Shown piece after piece: positions 38,770 to 48,741 of a stretch of DNA of 64,000 nucleotides. The position numbers were made by a program, and so were the translations under genes. The stretch comes from Fusicatenibacter sp. (GTDB lineage Bacteria; Bacillota; Clostridia; Lachnospirales; Lachnospiraceae). Below the pieces are notes generated by a model. That model saw only the letters and a program-made list of their open reading frames with translations. It made no database searches and had not been told where the DNA came from. Position 1 is the first letter of the stretch. Each line of letters begins with the position of its first letter. Location: contig JAGHIA010000051.1 of assembly GCA_017887445.1 (NCBI GenBank), positions 1 through 64,000 of the forward strand, written 5' to 3'.

Positions 38770-39072
38770 AGAAAACAGCCGTGTGCCGCCGGGCCGCATG
38801 GAGGGAGCCGCCGGGAAGGGCGGGCAGACGGAGGGGATCGGGGAATGGAGCGCTTGCGACTACAGACGGACAGAACCATGCAGGGTGTCCGATGGCTGCA
38901 GAGCGGACAAAACCATCCGCAGCCAACACACAATGCCCGCTCTGAAAGACAGCGAACACCCTGCATGGTTCTGTCCGCCTGTCGGAGTGAGCGCCCATCC
39001 CCGACCCCCTCCGCCTGCCCGCCCCTCCCGGCGGCTCCCTCCATGCGGCCCGGCGGCACGCGGCTGTTTTCG
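38770..39072. repeat. Long GC-rich inverted repeat (~300 bp foldback)
   Basis: Left GAAAACAGCCGTGTGCCGCCGGGCCGCATGGAGGGAGCCGCCGGG...GGACAGAACCATGCAGGGTGTCCG; right arm reverse complement through CGGCTGTTTTC. Both strands translate to similar PPGRMEGAAG peptides. Confidence 0.92.
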
Positions 39073-39084
39073 TCCCCAATAACA

Positions 39085-39113
39085 TTGACTTTTCGGGGCC
39101 AATCATGTAAAAT
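39085..39113 (+). promoter_or_regulatory. Sigma-A-like promoter upstream of small ORF / LPD3-like gene
   Basis: TTGACT-17-TAAAAT. Confidence 0.65.
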
Positions 39114-39146
39114 TCATTCGGAAACCCCAAAATAAGGAGAACACAA

Positions 39147-39260
39147 ATGTACGAAAATGTCGACTTCGATCAGATAGGTATTTCAGCCTGCACCACCATC
39201 TTTGGCTGTCCGTTTGTGTGTGTGAACAGGATTTTGAAAGATTGCAGTAAGAACGCATAA
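39147..39260 (+). CDS. Candidate 37-aa Cys-containing small protein
   Basis: AAGGAG SD then MYENVDFDQIGISACTTIFGCPFVCVNRILKDCSKNA*. Confidence 0.4.
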   Translation: MYENVDFDQIGISACTTIFGCPFVCVNRILKDCSKNA

Positions 39261-39285
39261 GAGAAAATGCATAGGAGAAAAATGC

Positions 39286-39810
39286 ATGGAAAGAAACATA
39301 AGTGTTGTAAGAGATGTTAATGGCAATCAGATTGTTGTTGTTAATGACATACGTTTTAAGGGCAAAAGAAATATAAATTGGAATGAAGTTGAGCAGTATT
39401 TAAAGCAATATATCGGAGAATTTATAGAAATTGCGGAAAGTAAAGAAATTATATACATAGGCAGTGATTTGCCTGATGAGTATTCAGGCTCAAACTATAC
39501 GGCGGGATTAAAAGGCGCGTTAGCAAAAGCAAAGGCAAATGCCGCACAAGGATTACCGGAAATGGTAGAAATCGCACAGAACGGGAGATTTCAGAAAAAT
39601 TTAAAAAAGAAACATGACAAAAATGCAAAATATGGATGGTATCGGTATGATTCCAGATTTGCTATTCCGATTTTTGATGAAAACAATGACGTTTTGCGGT
39701 ATAATATGTTTCATGCGGAATTGGTAATACGACATTCTGAAGATGGAAAGTTTTATTTGTATGACGTAATAAACATAAAAAAAGAAGCGAGCACCCCGCC
39801 TGAGCAATAA
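39286..39810 (+). CDS. LPD3-like (large polyvalent protein-associated) domain, stand-alone
   Basis: VVNDIRFKGKRNINWNEVEQYLKQYIGEFIEIAESKEIIYIGSDLPDEYSGSNYT...AKYGWYRYDSRFAIP; AT-rich relative to flanks. Confidence 0.6.
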   Translation: MERNISVVRDVNGNQIVVVNDIRFKGKRNINWNEVEQYLKQYIGEFIEIAESKEIIYIGSDLPDEYSGSNYTAGLKGALAKAKANAAQGLPEMVEIAQNGRFQKNLKKKHDKNAKYGWYRYDSRFAIPIFDENNDVLRYNMFHAELVIRHSEDGKFYLYDVINIKKEASTPPEQ

Positions 39811-39882
39811 AGCTGTGCGGTAAAAAACCCGTTTCTTTTCATACATCAATTATAGGATAGAAAAAGGAGAAAGTCAAGGCAA

Positions 39883-41331
39883 ATGTATAACAAAATAGAT
39901 GTAGATAAAATTGACTTAAATTCAGAGCCGCCGACAGACGAACTGGAAAGACAATATTATTTTATGGCGAAGTGCCGAAAGTGGGTAAACGATTTTAAAC
40001 AAAAAAACGGACGTTTCCCCAAAGCTTGTGTAGTTAATCTTGGCTGTCAAATGAACGCCCGCGACTCCGAAAAACTGGAGGGCATCCTGGAAGCTGTCGG
40101 CTACCAGAAAACCGCCAGCGAGGACGCGGACTTTGTTATTTATAACACCTGTACCGTGCGGGAAAACGCCAATCTGAAGGTTTACGGCCGCTTAGGTCAG
40201 CTGGGAAAACGAAAAGAGAAACACCCATGGATGAAGATTGCCCTCTGCGGCTGCATGATGCAGGAACCGCAGGTGGTAGAAAAGCTGAAAAAGAGCTACC
40301 GGTTTGTGGATCTGATCTTCGGCACCCATAATATCTATAAATTTGCCGAGTATCTGGCGGAGATTCTCACCAAAGAGCAGATGGTGGTTGAAATCTGGAA
40401 GGATACGGACCGCATTGTAGAAAATCTGCCGGTGGACCGGAAATATCCGTTCAAATCCGGCGTCAATATCATGTTCGGCTGCAACAATTTCTGCAGCTAC
40501 TGTATCGTGCCATACGTCCGCGGAAGAGAGCGGAGCCGCCGGCCGGAGGAGATCCTGGCGGAGGTAAAGCGTCTGGCTGACGACGGCGTGGTGGAGGTCA
40601 TGCTTCTTGGACAGAACGTCAATTCCTACGGAAAAAACCTGGAGCATCCCATGACCTTTGCCCAGCTGCTCCGTGAAGTGGCGAAGGTGGAGGGGATTGA
40701 GCGTATCCGTTTTATGACCTCTCACCCCAAGGATCTGTCGGATGAGTTGATCGAGGTGATGGCGTCGGAGCCGAAGGTCTGCCGCCATCTGCATCTTCCC
40801 CTTCAGTCAGGCAGCAGCAGGATCTTAAAGCAGATGAACCGCCGCTATACGAAGGAGCAGTATCTGGAACTGGTGGATAAGCTCCGCCGTGCGGTTCCGG
40901 ATATCTCCCTGACCACGGATATTATCGTAGGATTTCCCGGGGAGACGGAGGAGGATTTCCAGGAGACCCTGGACGTGGTGCGCCGTGTCCGCTATGACAG
41001 CGCGTTTACGTTCCAGTATTCCAAGCGCAGCGGAACTCCCGCGGCGGCTATGGAAAACCAGGTGCCCCACGAGGAGGTGCAGCGCCATTTCGACCAGCTT
41101 CTGGCCGAGGTGCAGCAGATCGCCGGGGAAGTATGCCGGCGGGACGAGCATACGGTGCGGCAGGTGCTGGTGGAGAGCGTCAATGAGCATGACGCATCCC
41201 TGGTCAGCGGCCGCATGAGCAACAATACCCTTGTGCATTTTCCGGGGGATGCCTCCCTGATCGGGACGCTGCAGAATGTATATCTGGAAGAGAGCAGAGG
41301 TTTTTACTATATGGGAAGACTGGCGCTGTAG
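39883..41331 (+). CDS. miaB: tRNA-2-methylthio-N6-dimethylallyladenosine synthase
   Basis: VVNLGCQMNARDSEKLEG, MFGCNNFCSYCIVPYVRGRERSR, TRAM C-terminus. Confidence 0.97.
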   Translation: MYNKIDVDKIDLNSEPPTDELERQYYFMAKCRKWVNDFKQKNGRFPKACVVNLGCQMNARDSEKLEGILEAVGYQKTASEDADFVIYNTCTVRENANLKVYGRLGQLGKRKEKHPWMKIALCGCMMQEPQVVEKLKKSYRFVDLIFGTHNIYKFAEYLAEILTKEQMVVEIWKDTDRIVENLPVDRKYPFKSGVNIMFGCNNFCSYCIVPYVRGRERSRRPEEILAEVKRLADDGVVEVMLLGQNVNSYGKNLEHPMTFAQLLREVAKVEGIERIRFMTSHPKDLSDELIEVMASEPKVCRHLHLPLQSGSSRILKQMNRRYTKEQYLELVDKLRRAVPDISLTTDIIVGFPGETEEDFQETLDVVRRVRYDSAFTFQYSKRSGTPAAAMENQVPHEEVQRHFDQLLAEVQQIAGEVCRRDEHTVRQVLVESVNEHDASLVSGRMSNNTLVHFPGDASLIGTLQNVYLEESRGFYYMGRLAL

Positions 41332-41340
41332 AAAGCGCCG

Positions 41341-43995
41341 GTGACGGAGGAAAATCAAGTGGCATTATCACCAATGATGCAGCACTATGTTGCTACAAAA
41401 GAGGAATACAAGGACTGTATCCTGTTTTACCGTCTGGGCGATTTTTATGAAATGTTTTTTGACGACGCGGTGACGGTTTCCAGAGAACTGGAGCTGACGC
41501 TGACCGGAAAAGACTGCGGTCTTGAGGAGCGGGCGCCCATGTGCGGCGTCCCCTTTCACGCGGCGGATACTTACATCAACCGTCTGGTGGAAAAAGGATT
41601 TAAAGTCGCTATCTGTGAGCAGATGGAAGACCCCAAGCAGGCTAAGGGAATTGTGCGCCGAGAGGTCATCCGTGTGGTGACTCCGGGCACGACGTTGGAC
41701 GCTCAGGGACTGGACGAGTCCAAGAACAATTATATCATGAGCGTCGTGTGCATCGGGGACGGCTTCGGGATTTCCATCGCGGACATTTCCACCGGCGAGT
41801 GTATGGTGACGGAACTGGACAAGGAGCGCAAGCTTCTGGACGAGATCAACAAGTTCATGCCGGCGGAGATCATCTGCAACCAGGCGTTTCTGGTCTGCGG
41901 CGTGGACACGGAAGATCTGCGGCTGAGACTGAATATCTGCATCAACGCCCTGGAGGACTGGTACTTTGACGACGAGCTCTGCCGCAGGATTCTGAAGCAG
42001 CATTTTCATACCTCTGCCCTGGAGGGGCTTGGGATCGCGGATTATGAGAGCGGCACCATCGCTGCGGGAGCGCTGTTCCAGTATCTGTATGAGACACAGA
42101 AATCAGATATGACACATATGACTTCTCTGACGCCCTATGTGACGGACCGCTTCATGCTCATCGACAGCTCCAGCCGCAGGAACCTGGAACTGGTGGAGAC
42201 GCTGCGGGAGAAGCAGAAGCGGGGCTCCCTTCTGTGGGTGCTGGACAAGACGAAGACGGCCATGGGCGCGCGGCTTCTGCGCAGTTATGTGGAACAGCCG
42301 CTGATCGACGCCGGCGAGATCCAGCTGCGGCTGGGCGCTGTGGAGGCCCTCAGTGACCAGGCCATGATCCGGGATGAGATCCGCGAGTATCTCCAGCCGG
42401 TCTACGACCTGGAGCGGCTGATCAGCCGCATCAGCTACCAGTCCGCCAATCCCAGGGATCTGATCGCCTTCAAGACCTCTCTGCAGATGCTGCCGTTTCT
42501 GAAGCAGCTGCTTCATTCCTTCCCGGACGGACTGCTGAAGGAACTGGATGACGAACTGGATGAACTGGGGGATCTGCAGGAGCTGATCGAGGCGGCTATT
42601 GTGGACGAACCGCCTTTTGCCATGAAAGAAGGCGGCATCATCAAGGACGGCTACAACGAGACGGTGGACAACTACCGGAACGCCAAAAAAGAGGGCAAGC
42701 AGTGGCTCAGTGAGCTGGAAGCCAGTGAGCGGGAGAAGACGGGCATCCGCACGCTGAAAGTAAAATTCAACAAAGTATTCGGCTATTATATTGAGGTGAC
42801 CAACAGCTTTAAGGACCAGGTGCCGGATTACTATACCCGCAAGCAGACGCTGACCAACGCGGAGCGGTTTATCACGCCGCGGCTGAAGGAGCTGGAGGAT
42901 ACGATCCTCGGCGCCGAGGACCGGCTGTATGCGCTGGAATATGAGCTGTACTGCACCGTTCGCGACACCATCGCCAGAGAGGTGGTGCGCATCCAGAAAA
43001 CGGCCCGCGCCATCGCCAGACTGGATGTGTTCGCCTCCCTTTCCTTTGTGGCAGGGCGCAATCAGTATGTGCGGCCGAAGCTGAACACGGAGGGCAGGAT
43101 TGAGATCCATGACGGACGCCATCCGGTGGTGGAGCAGATGATCCCCAACGATATGTTCGTGGCCAACGATACCTTCCTGGACAGCAAGGAGCACCGCCTG
43201 TCCATTATCACCGGCCCCAACATGGCGGGGAAATCCACCTACATGCGCCAGACAGCGCTGATCGTGCTGATGGCTCAGATTGGTTCCTTTGTTCCGGCAA
43301 GAGAGGCGGACATCGGCATCTGCGACCGTATTTTTACCCGGGTGGGAGCCTCCGACGACCTGGCCAGCGGGCAGAGTACGTTTATGGTGGAAATGACGGA
43401 GGTGGCCAACATTCTGAGAAACGCCACCGCCAACAGCCTGCTGATCCTGGATGAGATCGGCAGGGGCACCAGCACGTTCGACGGTCTTGCCATCGCCTGG
43501 GCAGTTATCGAGCATGTGGCGGACCCGAAGCTTCTGGGGGCTAAGACGCTGTTCGCCACGCACTACCATGAGCTGACAGAACTGGAGGGAAAGCTGCCGG
43601 GCGTACATAACTACTGCATCGCGGTCAAGGAAAAAGGGGACGACATTGTGTTTCTGCGCAAGATCGTCCAGGGCGGCGCAGACAAAAGCTACGGCATTCA
43701 GGTGGCCCGCCTGGCAGGAGTGCCGGAATCTATCCTGAAACGGGCGAAAGAGCTGGTGGAGCAGCTGAGCGACGCGGATATTACCGCCGCGGTGAAGGAC
43801 CTGGCGGCCAACGCGGTGAAAGCGCCGGCGGCGGTGTACGACGACATGGATGTGCAGCAGATGTCCTTGTTTGACACGGTGCAGGACGATTCCATTATTG
43901 AGGAGATCCGGGAGCTGGATATCTCAAACCTGACCCCCATGGACGCGCTGAACACCCTGTACCGGCTGCAGAATAAGATCAACAACCGGTGGTAG
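41341..43995 (+). CDS. mutS: DNA mismatch repair protein MutS
   Basis: YRLGDFYEMFFDDA, TGPNMAGKSTYMRQTALI, LDEIGRGTSTFDG, ATHYHELTEL. Confidence 0.98.
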   Translation: MTEENQVALSPMMQHYVATKEEYKDCILFYRLGDFYEMFFDDAVTVSRELELTLTGKDCGLEERAPMCGVPFHAADTYINRLVEKGFKVAICEQMEDPKQAKGIVRREVIRVVTPGTTLDAQGLDESKNNYIMSVVCIGDGFGISIADISTGECMVTELDKERKLLDEINKFMPAEIICNQAFLVCGVDTEDLRLRLNICINALEDWYFDDELCRRILKQHFHTSALEGLGIADYESGTIAAGALFQYLYETQKSDMTHMTSLTPYVTDRFMLIDSSSRRNLELVETLREKQKRGSLLWVLDKTKTAMGARLLRSYVEQPLIDAGEIQLRLGAVEALSDQAMIRDEIREYLQPVYDLERLISRISYQSANPRDLIAFKTSLQMLPFLKQLLHSFPDGLLKELDDELDELGDLQELIEAAIVDEPPFAMKEGGIIKDGYNETVDNYRNAKKEGKQWLSELEASEREKTGIRTLKVKFNKVFGYYIEVTNSFKDQVPDYYTRKQTLTNAERFITPRLKELEDTILGAEDRLYALEYELYCTVRDTIAREVVRIQKTARAIARLDVFASLSFVAGRNQYVRPKLNTEGRIEIHDGRHPVVEQMIPNDMFVANDTFLDSKEHRLSIITGPNMAGKSTYMRQTALIVLMAQIGSFVPAREADIGICDRIFTRVGASDDLASGQSTFMVEMTEVANILRNATANSLLILDEIGRGTSTFDGLAIAWAVIEHVADPKLLGAKTLFATHYHELTELEGKLPGVHNYCIAVKEKGDDIVFLRKIVQGGADKSYGIQVARLAGVPESILKRAKELVEQLSDADITAAVKDLAANAVKAPAAVYDDMDVQQMSLFDTVQDDSIIEEIRELDISNLTPMDALNTLYRLQNKINNRW

Positions 43996-44146
43996 CGAAA
44001 GCGGGTAACTGTATGAGAGCAACAACCGGCGGCGAATGGGCAAAGTCCGGCGGATTTGAAACGTGATGTCGCGTATCGTGAAAAATGCAGCGGTTTTGCG
44101 CACTGCACGGTTATGATACGGAAATAGATAGAAAGGCTGGGAGAGC

Positions 44147-46411
44147 ATGGCACAGAAAATCGAAGTGTTGGATCAGACAACCATAGACAAGATCGCGGCC
44201 GGCGAGGTGGTGGAGCGGCCGGCTTCCGTGGTGAAGGAGCTGGTGGAGAACGCCCTGGACGCGAAAGCCACGGCAATCACCGTGGAGATCCGGGACGGAG
44301 GCATCCGCCTGATCCGGATCACGGACAACGGCTGCGGCATTCCAGCCGACCAGGTGCGCACGGCCTTTCTGCGCCATGCCACCAGCAAGCTGCGGACCGT
44401 GGAGGAGTTGACGGGGATCGCTTCCCTGGGGTTCCGCGGGGAGGCGCTGTCCAGCATCGCCGCAGTATCGCAAATTGAGATGATCACAAAAGTACCGGAG
44501 GTCCTGCAGGGCGTCCGGTATCTGATTGAGGGAGGCAAAGAGACACTGTTTGAGGAGATCGGCGCCCCCTCCGGAACCACGTTTCTTGTCAAGAACCTTT
44601 TCTATAACACGCCGGCACGGCAGAAATTTCTCCGCACGCCGGCTTCGGAGGCCAACGCGGTGGGAACTGTGGTGGAGCAGATGGCTCTTTCCCATCCGGA
44701 GGTGTCCTTCAAGTATATGGTCAACAATCAGACCAAACTTCACACCAGCGGGAACCGGAACATCCGGGAGCTGGTCTACAATATTTACGGCAGGGACATC
44801 GCCCGGGAACTGATCGAGGTGCAGGGGGAAAGCGAGCTGATGAAGATCTCCGGTTTTATCGGTAAGCCGGTGGTCTCCCGGGGAAACCGGAATTTTGAAA
44901 ATTATTATGTGAATCACCGGTATGTCAAAAGCAAGCTTCTGGCGAAGGCCATCGAGGACGGTTACCATACGTCCATGATGCAGCACAAATATCCGTTTAC
45001 CCTGCTGTATCTGGAACTGGACGGAGCCGCGGTGGATGTGAACGTTCATCCCACGAAAATGGAGCTGCGTTTTTCCCGCCAGGAGGAGATCTACCATCAG
45101 CTGATGGAGACGGTCAGCGGCGCGCTGAACCGTCAGGAACAGGTGGTGCGGGTGTCTCTGGACAGCGGGCAGCAAAAAAAAGAGGCAAAGGACGAGGCGC
45201 AAAAGGAAAAGCTTTCTGTGCCGGAGCCGTTTGAGCGTCAGAGGCTGCTGCAGGTCAGCGGACGTCCTTCTGCTACCGGAAGCGAAAACCGGAAGATGCC
45301 AGTTTCTTCTTCTGGAAGCGAGAACCGGGGGATGCCGGTTTCTTCTTCCGGAAGCGAGAACCGGAAGATGCCAGTTTCTTTTTCCGGAAGCGAGAACCGG
45401 GGGATGCCAGTTTCTTCTTCCGGAAGCGAAAACCGGCGGATGCCCATTTTTCCTTTCGAAAGGACCGCGGCGCCCCGGCCGCTGGCGGAGAAGACTGGCG
45501 CGCTGACCCGTGAGGAAGCGGCGCTGTTTGACACGGGCAAGGAAGAGGCGGAACGCCCGGATGCAAATCCTGCTGCTGCCCGGAAAGAGGAGGCGGCAAA
45601 GGACCGTATGCCAGGAAATACAGAGGGCGGTATGGTGAGAGAACAGCCGGTCTATGGCGTTGGGGCCGAACGGCAGAATACGGCAGAACCACAGGCAGAT
45701 CATCAGCGTCCGGCGGAGCAGCCGCATGGCGGGCCGCAGCCGGCGGGCCAGTCGCTCGCGGATCAGCATGCAGCCGATCCGCAGCCGGCCGGACAGATGC
45801 AGCTGTTTCAGGAGCCCCTTCTGTCAGAGCAGGCTAGGCGGCATCACAAGATCATCGGTCAGGTGTTTGATACCTTCTGGCTGGTGCAGTATCAGGAAAA
45901 TCTGTACATCATCGACCAGCACGCGGCCCACGAGAAGGTGCTGTTTGAGCGTATGATGGAGAGTTACCGGAAAAAAGAAGTGCTGTCCCAGATGGTCAGC
46001 CCCCCTTCTGTCATTACGCTGACGGCCCAGGAGGCGGAGCTGCTGGACAAGTATATGGAACTGTTTGGATCCTTCGGTTATGAGATCTCGTCCTTTGGCG
46101 GCAGGGAGTACGCCATCAGCGCGGTGCCTCATAATCTCTACGGCATCGAGGCCCAGGAACTGTTTGTGGAGGTGCTGGACCATTTGGAAGAGATCGGCGA
46201 AAAGCCGCTGGATATCATCACCGAGCGGCTGGCTTCCATGTCCTGCAAGGCGGCGGTGAAAGGCAATCATGTATTGTCCTTCCGGGAAGTGGAGAAACTG
46301 ATCGATGAGCTGCTGACTTTGGAGGATCCGTATCACTGTCCCCATGGACGGCCCACGATCATCTCTATTTCCCGGCAGGAGCTGGAGAAAAAATTCAAAC
46401 GGATTGTGTAG
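44147..46411 (+). CDS. mutL: DNA mismatch repair protein MutL
   Basis: IAAGEVVERPASVVKELVENALDAKA, GFRGEALSSIAAVS, C-terminal QHAAHEKVLFERM. Confidence 0.98.
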   Translation: MAQKIEVLDQTTIDKIAAGEVVERPASVVKELVENALDAKATAITVEIRDGGIRLIRITDNGCGIPADQVRTAFLRHATSKLRTVEELTGIASLGFRGEALSSIAAVSQIEMITKVPEVLQGVRYLIEGGKETLFEEIGAPSGTTFLVKNLFYNTPARQKFLRTPASEANAVGTVVEQMALSHPEVSFKYMVNNQTKLHTSGNRNIRELVYNIYGRDIARELIEVQGESELMKISGFIGKPVVSRGNRNFENYYVNHRYVKSKLLAKAIEDGYHTSMMQHKYPFTLLYLELDGAAVDVNVHPTKMELRFSRQEEIYHQLMETVSGALNRQEQVVRVSLDSGQQKKEAKDEAQKEKLSVPEPFERQRLLQVSGRPSATGSENRKMPVSSSGSENRGMPVSSSGSENRKMPVSFSGSENRGMPVSSSGSENRRMPIFPFERTAAPRPLAEKTGALTREEAALFDTGKEEAERPDANPAAARKEEAAKDRMPGNTEGGMVREQPVYGVGAERQNTAEPQADHQRPAEQPHGGPQPAGQSLADQHAADPQPAGQMQLFQEPLLSEQARRHHKIIGQVFDTFWLVQYQENLYIIDQHAAHEKVLFERMMESYRKKEVLSQMVSPPSVITLTAQEAELLDKYMELFGSFGYEISSFGGREYAISAVPHNLYGIEAQELFVEVLDHLEEIGEKPLDIITERLASMSCKAAVKGNHVLSFREVEKLIDELLTLEDPYHCPHGRPTIISISRQELEKKFKRIV
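45278..45457 (+). repeat. 36-bp tandem repeats within mutL linker (4 units plus one degenerate)
   Basis: Unit GGAAGCGARAACCGGRRGATGCCRGTTTCTTYTTCY encoding GSENR(K/G)MPVSSS, starts at 45278, 45314, 45350, 45386, 45422. Confidence 0.95.
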
Positions 46412-47374
46412 GTGAGAACATTGAAAAAGCCTTTATTGATCCTGACCGGCCCCACGGCCGCGGGAAAAACGGATCTGTCCATCGCTCTGGCGAAAAAACT
46501 CAACGGAGCGGTGATTTCCGCAGATTCCATGCAGGTATACAAATATATGAATATCGGCTCCGCAAAGATCCTTCCCGAAGAAATGCAGGGTGTCCGCCAT
46601 TATCTGGTGGATGTGCTGGATCCACGGGAGGAATTTCATGTGGCCCGCTTTCAGCAGATGGCCCGGGAGGCCATGGAAGAAATTTACCAAAACGGCCAGC
46701 TGCCCATCGTTGTGGGCGGCACCGGATTTTATATCCAGGCGCTGCTGAAAGAAGTGAATTTCGCAGAGAGCAGCGGAGAACTTCCGCTGCGCAGGGAGCT
46801 GGAGGAGACGGCGCGGACAAAAGGCGGCGCCGTTCTCCATGAGCGGCTGAAGCAGGTGGACCCGGAATCCGCCGCGGCCATTCATCCCAACAATGTAAAA
46901 CGGGTGATCCGCGCCCTGGAGTATTATCAGGAGACCGGACGTCCCATCTCCCGCCATAACGAGGAGCAGAGGGAAAAGAAACCGCCTTACACCTATGCCT
47001 ACTTTGTGCTGACCGACGACAGGGCCAGGCTTTATGAGCGGATCGGCCAACGTGTGGACCGTATGGTGGAGCAGGGACTTGTGGAGGAAGTCCGCTGGCT
47101 GAAGGACCATGGCTACGGAAGAGAGCTGGTCTCCATGCAGGGACTGGGCTACAAGGAATTGTTTCCGTATCTGGACGGAACGTGTACGCTGGAGGAGGCG
47201 GTGGAGATCATCAAGAGAGATACCCGTCACTTTGCCAAACGCCAGCTGACCTGGTTCCGCCGGGAGCCGGATGTGACCTGGCTGAACTGGCAGGATTTCG
47301 GCTATGACCGGGACAGGCTCCTGGAGCGGATGCTGGAGTTGTGGGAAGAAAGAAAACGGGAAGAAAAGGAGTAA
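46412..47374 (+). CDS. miaA: tRNA dimethylallyltransferase
   Basis: LLILTGPTAAGKTDLSIALAKKLNGAVISADSMQVYKYMNIGSAK; GTG start abutting mutL stop. Confidence 0.97.
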   Translation: MRTLKKPLLILTGPTAAGKTDLSIALAKKLNGAVISADSMQVYKYMNIGSAKILPEEMQGVRHYLVDVLDPREEFHVARFQQMAREAMEEIYQNGQLPIVVGGTGFYIQALLKEVNFAESSGELPLRRELEETARTKGGAVLHERLKQVDPESAAAIHPNNVKRVIRALEYYQETGRPISRHNEEQREKKPPYTYAYFVLTDDRARLYERIGQRVDRMVEQGLVEEVRWLKDHGYGRELVSMQGLGYKELFPYLDGTCTLEEAVEIIKRDTRHFAKRQLTWFRREPDVTWLNWQDFGYDRDRLLERMLELWEERKREEKE

Positions 47375-47385
47375 GTTTGGAGGGA

Positions 47386-47457
47386 GAAAGTTTAGAAGTA
47401 AACTTCCAAATCTGCCATAATTGGCGCAGCCAGTGCGCCATGAAAGGAGAAAGAATG
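47386..47457 (+). repeat. Family-D leader cassette, copy 2
   Basis: GAAAGTTTAGAAGTAAACTTCCAAATCTGCCATAATTGGCGCAGCCAGTGCGCCATGAAAGGAGAAAGAATG. Confidence 0.9.
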
Positions 47458-48741
47458 AACGCAGAAAAAGCAAGTATGTACCGGGCGCTGGGGATTTCCG
47501 AGAAGGTCCTGGCGTTCGGAACAAAGATAGAGAGAGAATTGAAGGAGCGGTTTGCGGCCATCGATGAGATCGCCGAGTACAACCAGCTGAAAGTAATCCA
47601 CGCCATGCAGGCAAATAAGGTCAGCGAGGCCTGTCTGTATTCGACCACCGGCTATGGCTACAACGATCTGGGAAGGGATACTCTGGAGCAGGTGTACGCC
47701 ACCTGCTTCGGCACGGAGGACGCGCTGGTGCGGCCGCAGATTGCCTGCGGGACCCATGCGCTGGCTACGGCCCTGTCCGGCAACCTGCGTCCGGGGGACG
47801 AGCTGCTCTCGCCGGTTGGGAAGCCTTACGATACCCTGGAGGAGGTCATCGGCATCCGCCCTTCCAAAGGTTCCCTGGCTGAGTACGGAGTGACCTACCG
47901 CCAGGTAGACCTGAAGGAGGACGGTTCCTTTGATTACGAAGGGATCCGCGCGGTGCTGAACGAGAAGACAAAAATGGTGACCATTCAGCGGTCCAAAGGG
48001 TATCAGACCCGTCCGACCCTGTCCGTGACGCGCATCGGCGAGCTGATCTCTTTTATCAAGAACATCCGCCCGAATGTCATCTGCATGGTGGACAACTGCT
48101 ACGGAGAGTTCGTGGAGACTCAGGAGCCGACCCAGGTGGGCGCGGACCTGATGGTAGGCTCCCTGATCAAGAACCCTGGCGGCGGTCTTGCTCCCGCCGG
48201 CGGATATATTGCCGGCAAAAAGGAGTATGTGGAAAACGCGGCCTACCGCCTGCTTTCCCCGGGACTTGGCAAGGAGGTGGGCGCCACCCTTGGCGTCAAC
48301 CAGTCTTTCTATCAGGGATTTTTCCTTGCGCCTACTGTCACAGCCGGCGCGCTCAAAGGCGCGGTTTTCGCCGCCAATGTGTATGAACGGCTGGGATTTT
48401 CGGTGGTCCCCAACGGAACGGAAAGCCGTCACGATATTATCCAGGCGGTGACGCTTGGCACGCCGGAGGCGGTGATCGCCTTCTGCCAGGGCATCCAGGC
48501 GGCGGCGCCGGTGGACAGCTTTGTGGCTCCTGAGCCGTGGGCGATGCCCGGCTATGACAGCGATGTGATCATGGCGGCAGGCGCGTTCGTTCAGGGATCT
48601 TCCATCGAGCTGAGCGCAGACGGCCCGATCAAGCCGCCTTACGCGGTATATTTCCAGGGAGGACTGACCTGGCAGCACGCGAAACTGGGCATCCTCATGA
48701 GCCTGCAGAAAATGGTGGAGGCAGGCTGCGTGAAGCTGTAA
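47455..48741 (+). CDS. Methionine gamma-lyase family / aluminium-resistance-type PLP protein
   Basis: YSTTGYGYNDLGRDTLEQVYA, NCYGEFVETQEPTQVGADLMVGSLIKNPGGGLAPAGGYIAG. Confidence 0.9.
   Translation: MNAEKASMYRALGISEKVLAFGTKIERELKERFAAIDEIAEYNQLKVIHAMQANKVSEACLYSTTGYGYNDLGRDTLEQVYATCFGTEDALVRPQIACGTHALATALSGNLRPGDELLSPVGKPYDTLEEVIGIRPSKGSLAEYGVTYRQVDLKEDGSFDYEGIRAVLNEKTKMVTIQRSKGYQTRPTLSVTRIGELISFIKNIRPNVICMVDNCYGEFVETQEPTQVGADLMVGSLIKNPGGGLAPAGGYIAGKKEYVENAAYRLLSPGLGKEVGATLGVNQSFYQGFFLAPTVTAGALKGAVFAANVYERLGFSVVPNGTESRHDIIQAVTLGTPEAVIAFCQGIQAAAPVDSFVAPEPWAMPGYDSDVIMAAGAFVQGSSIELSADGPIKPPYAVYFQGGLTWQHAKLGILMSLQKMVEAGCVKL

Noticed and set aside
38705-39130. Overlapping ORFs on both strands (PPGRMEGAAG-type peptides)
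   Set aside because: Products of the long inverted repeat rather than genes.
42103-43608. 501-aa minus-strand ORF opposite mutS
   Set aside because: Antisense of conserved MutS; no recognisable domain.
45278-45457. CRISPR-like regular repeats
   Set aside because: Contiguous 36-bp in-frame coding repeats without spacers, inside mutL.
44111-45769. 552-aa minus-strand ORF opposite mutL
   Set aside because: Antisense; its apparent repeats come from the mutL minisatellite.
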